NCBI GenBank assembly: GCA_910586745.1
Contig: CAJUJZ010000090.1
Coordinates: forward strand, 1 to 9,117
Length of the DNA stretch: 9,117 bases
Direction of reading: 5' to 3'
DNA from: an uncultured Mucispirillum sp.
GTDB taxonomy: Bacteria; Chrysiogenota; Deferribacteres; Deferribacterales; Mucispirillaceae
Shown: positions 6,556 through 9,117 of the stretch, piece by piece
How positions within the stretch are numbered: the first letter of the stretch is position 1
How the letters are laid out: each line of letters starts with the position of its first letter
Position numbers and translations under genes: made by a program
Notes under the pieces: model-generated
Databases searched by the model: none
The model's input: only the letters and a program-made list of their open reading frames with translations
Told to the model about the DNA's origin: nothing

Positions 6556-8709
6556 TTAAGCATTTTCTTCTGATTTATCTTGTTTTTCTGCTTTTTCTGG
6601 TTTTGGTAAAAGTGCTTTTCTTGAAAGCTCCATTCTGCCATTTCTGTCTTTACCCATATACATAACATCTACTTTATCGCCTACTTTTAAGTAGTCTGCA
6701 ATAGATGGTATTCTTTCATGAGCATACTGAGATATATGCAGTAAACCTTCAAGTCCTGGAAGTATTTCCACAAATGCACCATATTCCATAACTTTTTTAA
6801 CTATTGCAGTATAAGTTTTACCAACAACAGCTTCTGCAATAGTTGCTTCAATCATATTAACAGCATTATCAATCGTTGCCTGATTTTTACCAAATATATT
6901 AACAATACCGCCATCTAATATATCAATGCTTGCTCCTGTTGCTTCTACAATAGCTTTAATATTTTTGCCTTGTGGTCCAATTAAAGCACCTGTTTTATCA
7001 GGGTTAATGTTCATTGTAAATACTCTTGGAGCATTAGGATTTAAATCTTTTCTAGGCTCTGGAAGAATTTCTTTATATTTATTTAAAATAAAGAGTCTGC
7101 TTTCTTTTGCCTGTGCTAAAGCTTTTGTTAAAATCTCTTTAGATAAGCCTTTAATTTTAATATCCATTTGCAGAGCAGTAATACCCGTTTCTGTCCCTGC
7201 TACTTTAAAGTCCATATCACCAAGGTGGTCTTCAAGGCCCATAATATCTGTTAAGATAACATAGTCGCCATCATCTTCCATTACTAAACCCATAGCAACC
7301 CCTGCAACTGGTGCAGTAATCTGCAGACCTGCATCCATAATAGATAATGCACCGCCGCAAACTGTAGCCATAGATGAAGAACCATTTGATTCTAATATTT
7401 CAGAAACAACCCTTACAGTGTAAGGAAAACTGCTGTCATTAGGAACAACAGCTGATAAAGCCCGTTCAGCTAACGCTCCATGGCCTATTTCACGCCTGCC
7501 TGGAGCACCAATTCTACCAACTTCACCAACAGAAAATGGTGGAAAGTTATATTGCAGCATGAAAGATTTATTGCTTATGCCTTCAATACTTTCAAGTGTC
7601 TGGCTGTCATTCTTAGAGCCAAGAGTAGCTACAACTAATGCTTGAGTTTCACCCCTTGTAAAAAGAGCTGACCCGTGAGCCATTGGAAGCACGCCTACTT
7701 CAATATCAATAGGGCGGATTTCATCAAGAGCCCTGCCATCTGCCCTTTTGTGAGTTTTAACAAGTGAGTTTCTGAACACTATTTTTTCAACTTCTTTTGC
7801 AATATCTTTATAAATTCCTTTGTTTGCTTCAAACTCATCTTCACCGCGAGTTTCCAAAACATAGGCCAAATAATCTTCTTTAACCTTGTCAATAGCTTCA
7901 TAGGATTCAAGCTTGCCTTTTACTGCAAAAGCATCTTTAAAAGCTGTGCCAAATTTATCATAGGCTTCTTGAACTAAATCTTTTGGTAATGAGAAATCAG
8001 TATATTCCATCTGTGGTTTGCCAATTTCTGCAGCCATTCTTTCCTGAACTTCGACAAGTTTTTTTATCTGCTCATGACCATATTCAAGAGCTTCAATAAC
8101 TTCTTTTTCAGTTACGCCGTTCATACCGGCTTCTACCATTGCAATAGCGTCTTTCGTTCCTGCAACAACTATATTCATAGAAAGTTTTTCGTGCAGTTCA
8201 ACTGGTGGGTTTACTATTAATTCCCCATTCAGCTTACCAATACGAACTCCGCCAACTGCCATACTAAAAGGTATGTCGGAAATCATCAATGCAGCACTAG
8301 CAGCATTTAAAGCCAGAATATCAGGCAGACCAATGCCATCAGCCGACAAAACTGTAGCCACCACCTGAGTCTCATTACGAAAACCGTCATCAAATAATGG
8401 ACGTAAAGGACGGTCAATTAAGCGAGAGATAAGAGTTTCCCTGTCGCTTGGTTTAGTTTCTCTTTTAACATATCCACCCGGAATTTTCCCAACCGAATAC
8501 ATTTTTTCAACATAGTTAACAGTAAGTGGGAAAAAATCTTGATAAGCTTCAGGAGCTTTACCTGCAACAGCAGTAACTAACACTACTGTGCCACCTTGTT
8601 TTATCCAAATACTTCCGTTAGCCTGTTTTGCTTTCCAACCTGTTTCAAAAATAATAGGCTCAGCACAACCTGGCAAGCTTATTTCATAGGAATGAATATT
8701 TTTTTTCAT
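6556..8709 (-). CDS. pnp: Polyribonucleotide nucleotidyltransferase (PNPase)
   Basis: A 3'-to-5' phosphorolytic exoribonuclease that degrades mRNA to nucleoside diphosphates and can also add 3' tails; a cytoplasmic trimer. The 717 residues show the full architecture. The first RNase PH domain (about 12-145) carries GKIPGGYVKRETKPSDRE; a helical linker follows. The second RNase PH domain has GRREIGHGALAERAL, the phosphate-binding serines NGSSSM (Ser444-446) and DHLGDMDFKVAG, with Asp494 and Asp500 matching the E. coli catalytic aspartates. A KH domain has its GPQG loop at 578-581, and an S1 domain runs from about 628 to 695 (YGAFVEILPGLEGLLHIS). A short Lys/Glu-rich tail ends the protein. Nothing is truncated. 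The ATG lies four bases after the rpsO stop, with AAGGAA (8718-8723) inside the end of rpsO as ribosome site, so the two genes are co-transcribed and probably translationally linked. Confidence 0.97.
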   Translation of the reverse strand: MKKNIHSYEISLPGCAEPIIFETGWKAKQANGSIWIKQGGTVVLVTAVAGKAPEAYQDFFPLTVNYVEKMYSVGKIPGGYVKRETKPSDRETLISRLIDRPLRPLFDDGFRNETQVVATVLSADGIGLPDILALNAASAALMISDIPFSMAVGGVRIGKLNGELIVNPPVELHEKLSMNIVVAGTKDAIAMVEAGMNGVTEKEVIEALEYGHEQIKKLVEVQERMAAEIGKPQMEYTDFSLPKDLVQEAYDKFGTAFKDAFAVKGKLESYEAIDKVKEDYLAYVLETRGEDEFEANKGIYKDIAKEVEKIVFRNSLVKTHKRADGRALDEIRPIDIEVGVLPMAHGSALFTRGETQALVVATLGSKNDSQTLESIEGISNKSFMLQYNFPPFSVGEVGRIGAPGRREIGHGALAERALSAVVPNDSSFPYTVRVVSEILESNGSSSMATVCGGALSIMDAGLQITAPVAGVAMGLVMEDDGDYVILTDIMGLEDHLGDMDFKVAGTETGITALQMDIKIKGLSKEILTKALAQAKESRLFILNKYKEILPEPRKDLNPNAPRVFTMNINPDKTGALIGPQGKNIKAIVEATGASIDILDGGIVNIFGKNQATIDNAVNMIEATIAEAVVGKTYTAIVKKVMEYGAFVEILPGLEGLLHISQYAHERIPSIADYLKVGDKVDVMYMGKDRNGRMELSRKALLPKPEKAEKQDKSEENA

Positions 8710-8713
8710 TTAA

Positions 8714-8983
8714 CTACTTCCTTATGCCTAATGACTCAATTAACGCACGGTAACGAGGGAAACTTTTCTTTTTAAGATAGTCTAAAAGTTTTCGTCTTTT
8801 ACCAACAAGCATAAGTAAACCACGGCGTGAATGATGGTCTTTAGGATGAGTTTGAAAATGCTCATTTAAATATTCAATGCGTGCAGTAAGTAATGCAACC
8901 TGCACTTCTGGAGAACCTGTATCTCCTTCATGTTGTTTGTAACTGTCAATAACTGACTGTTTCTTTTCTTTCTCTATTGCCAT
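8714..8983 (-). CDS. rpsO: 30S ribosomal protein S15
   Basis: A small-subunit protein that binds the 16S rRNA central domain early in 30S assembly and later contributes to a bridge with the 50S subunit. The 89-residue sequence is a full-length S15, with HEGDTGSPEVQVALLT (18-33), the rRNA-binding THPKDHHSRRGLL (45-57), KRRKLLDYLKK and the terminal LIESLGIRK. It starts at ATG with a very strong GGAGGTG (8988-8994) upstream. It is the first gene of an rpsO-pnp unit, a widely conserved arrangement. The promoter at 9005-9033 would give a leader of only about 15 bases. That is too short for the structured S15-binding leader known from E. coli and Bacillus-group rpsO mRNAs. Confidence 0.97.
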   Translation of the reverse strand: MAIEKEKKQSVIDSYKQHEGDTGSPEVQVALLTARIEYLNEHFQTHPKDHHSRRGLLMLVGKRRKLLDYLKKKSFPRYRALIESLGIRK

Positions 8984-9004
8984 TTGGCACCTCCAAAAAT
9001 TAGA

Positions 9005-9033
9005 TATATAGCATAGTTACATTTATATTACAA
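9005..9033 (-). promoter_or_regulatory. Extended -10 promoter of rpsO-pnp
   Basis: On the minus strand, TTGTAA (9028-9033) is followed after 17 bases by TATATA (9005-9010), with a TGC extension directly upstream of the -10. The predicted start is near 8998, just four bases ahead of the ribosome binding site. The remaining 9034-9117 is AT-rich, with no gene I can identify. A further promoter or the end of an upstream gene could lie beyond the edge. Confidence 0.6.
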
Positions 9034-9117
9034 GTATTTTTATAAAAAATAAATATTTTTGAGTAAATTCTAAAAACGATTGCGAAAAAGTGAATAAATA
9101 AAAAAGTGGTTGTTAAA

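Noticed and set aside
6926..7264. Plus-strand 112-codon frame inside pnp
   Set aside because: It is antisense to the KH and second RNase PH domains of pnp. The hydrophobic translation is the usual shadow of conserved coding sequence.
9034..9117. Possible tail of an upstream gene on the minus strand at the right edge
   Set aside because: Open frames reach the edge, but the translations match nothing I recognise and are what AT-rich DNA gives by chance; truB or ribF are often upstream of rpsO but cannot be shown here.

Overview
The window is a low-GC (about one third G+C by eye), gene-dense stretch of a bacterial chromosome. It holds eight protein genes and no RNA genes, insertion sequences or CRISPR. 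The lipoprotein with a lipobox, the HslJ/META-type domain, the rpsO-pnp pair and the short-form glucan phosphorylase fit a Gram-negative anaerobe. The overall flavour (AT-rich, S15 and PNPase style, PepV-like dipeptidase) reminds me of Deferribacterota such as Mucispirillum. That is an impression, not a demonstrated assignment; Brachyspira-like spirochaetes are an alternative.

Layout, left to right. Bases 1-1120 (+) hold most of an M20 dipeptidase of the PepV/Sapep type, cut at its 5' end by the window edge. It converges on a minus-strand membrane protein (1164-2066) across a perfect 13-bp hairpin that can terminate both transcripts. The membrane protein joins an N-terminal globin-coupled-sensor-like domain to a C-terminal PsiE-type four-helix membrane domain. 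Its globin part contains no histidine at all, so it cannot bind heme in the usual way. This is the least ordinary gene here.

A minus-strand operon follows: dut (dUTPase, 5302-5736), glgP (alpha-glucan phosphorylase, 2729-5266) and a PaaI-like hotdog thioesterase (2224-2727). A good sigma70-type promoter precedes dut (5773-5801) and a hairpin terminator follows the thioesterase (2182-2203). The glgP stop and thioesterase start are one base apart. Diverging from dut is a small lipoprotein gene with a META/HslJ-like domain (5916-6293, +), which has its own promoter.

The right end is the conserved minus-strand pair rpsO-pnp (8983 to 6556). It is driven by an extended -10 promoter at 9005-9033 and ends at a hairpin (6524-6547) that also faces the lipoprotein gene. 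The 230 bases between the lipoprotein stop and that hairpin are very AT-rich, and I see no gene in them.

Functionally this is mostly housekeeping: peptide hydrolysis, nucleotide-pool sanitation, glycogen breakdown, ribosome assembly and RNA decay. I found no convincing new multi-gene system. The candidates worth attention are the His-less globin-PsiE fusion, an inverted repeat in its leader, and the unexpected dut-glgP-thioesterase grouping.
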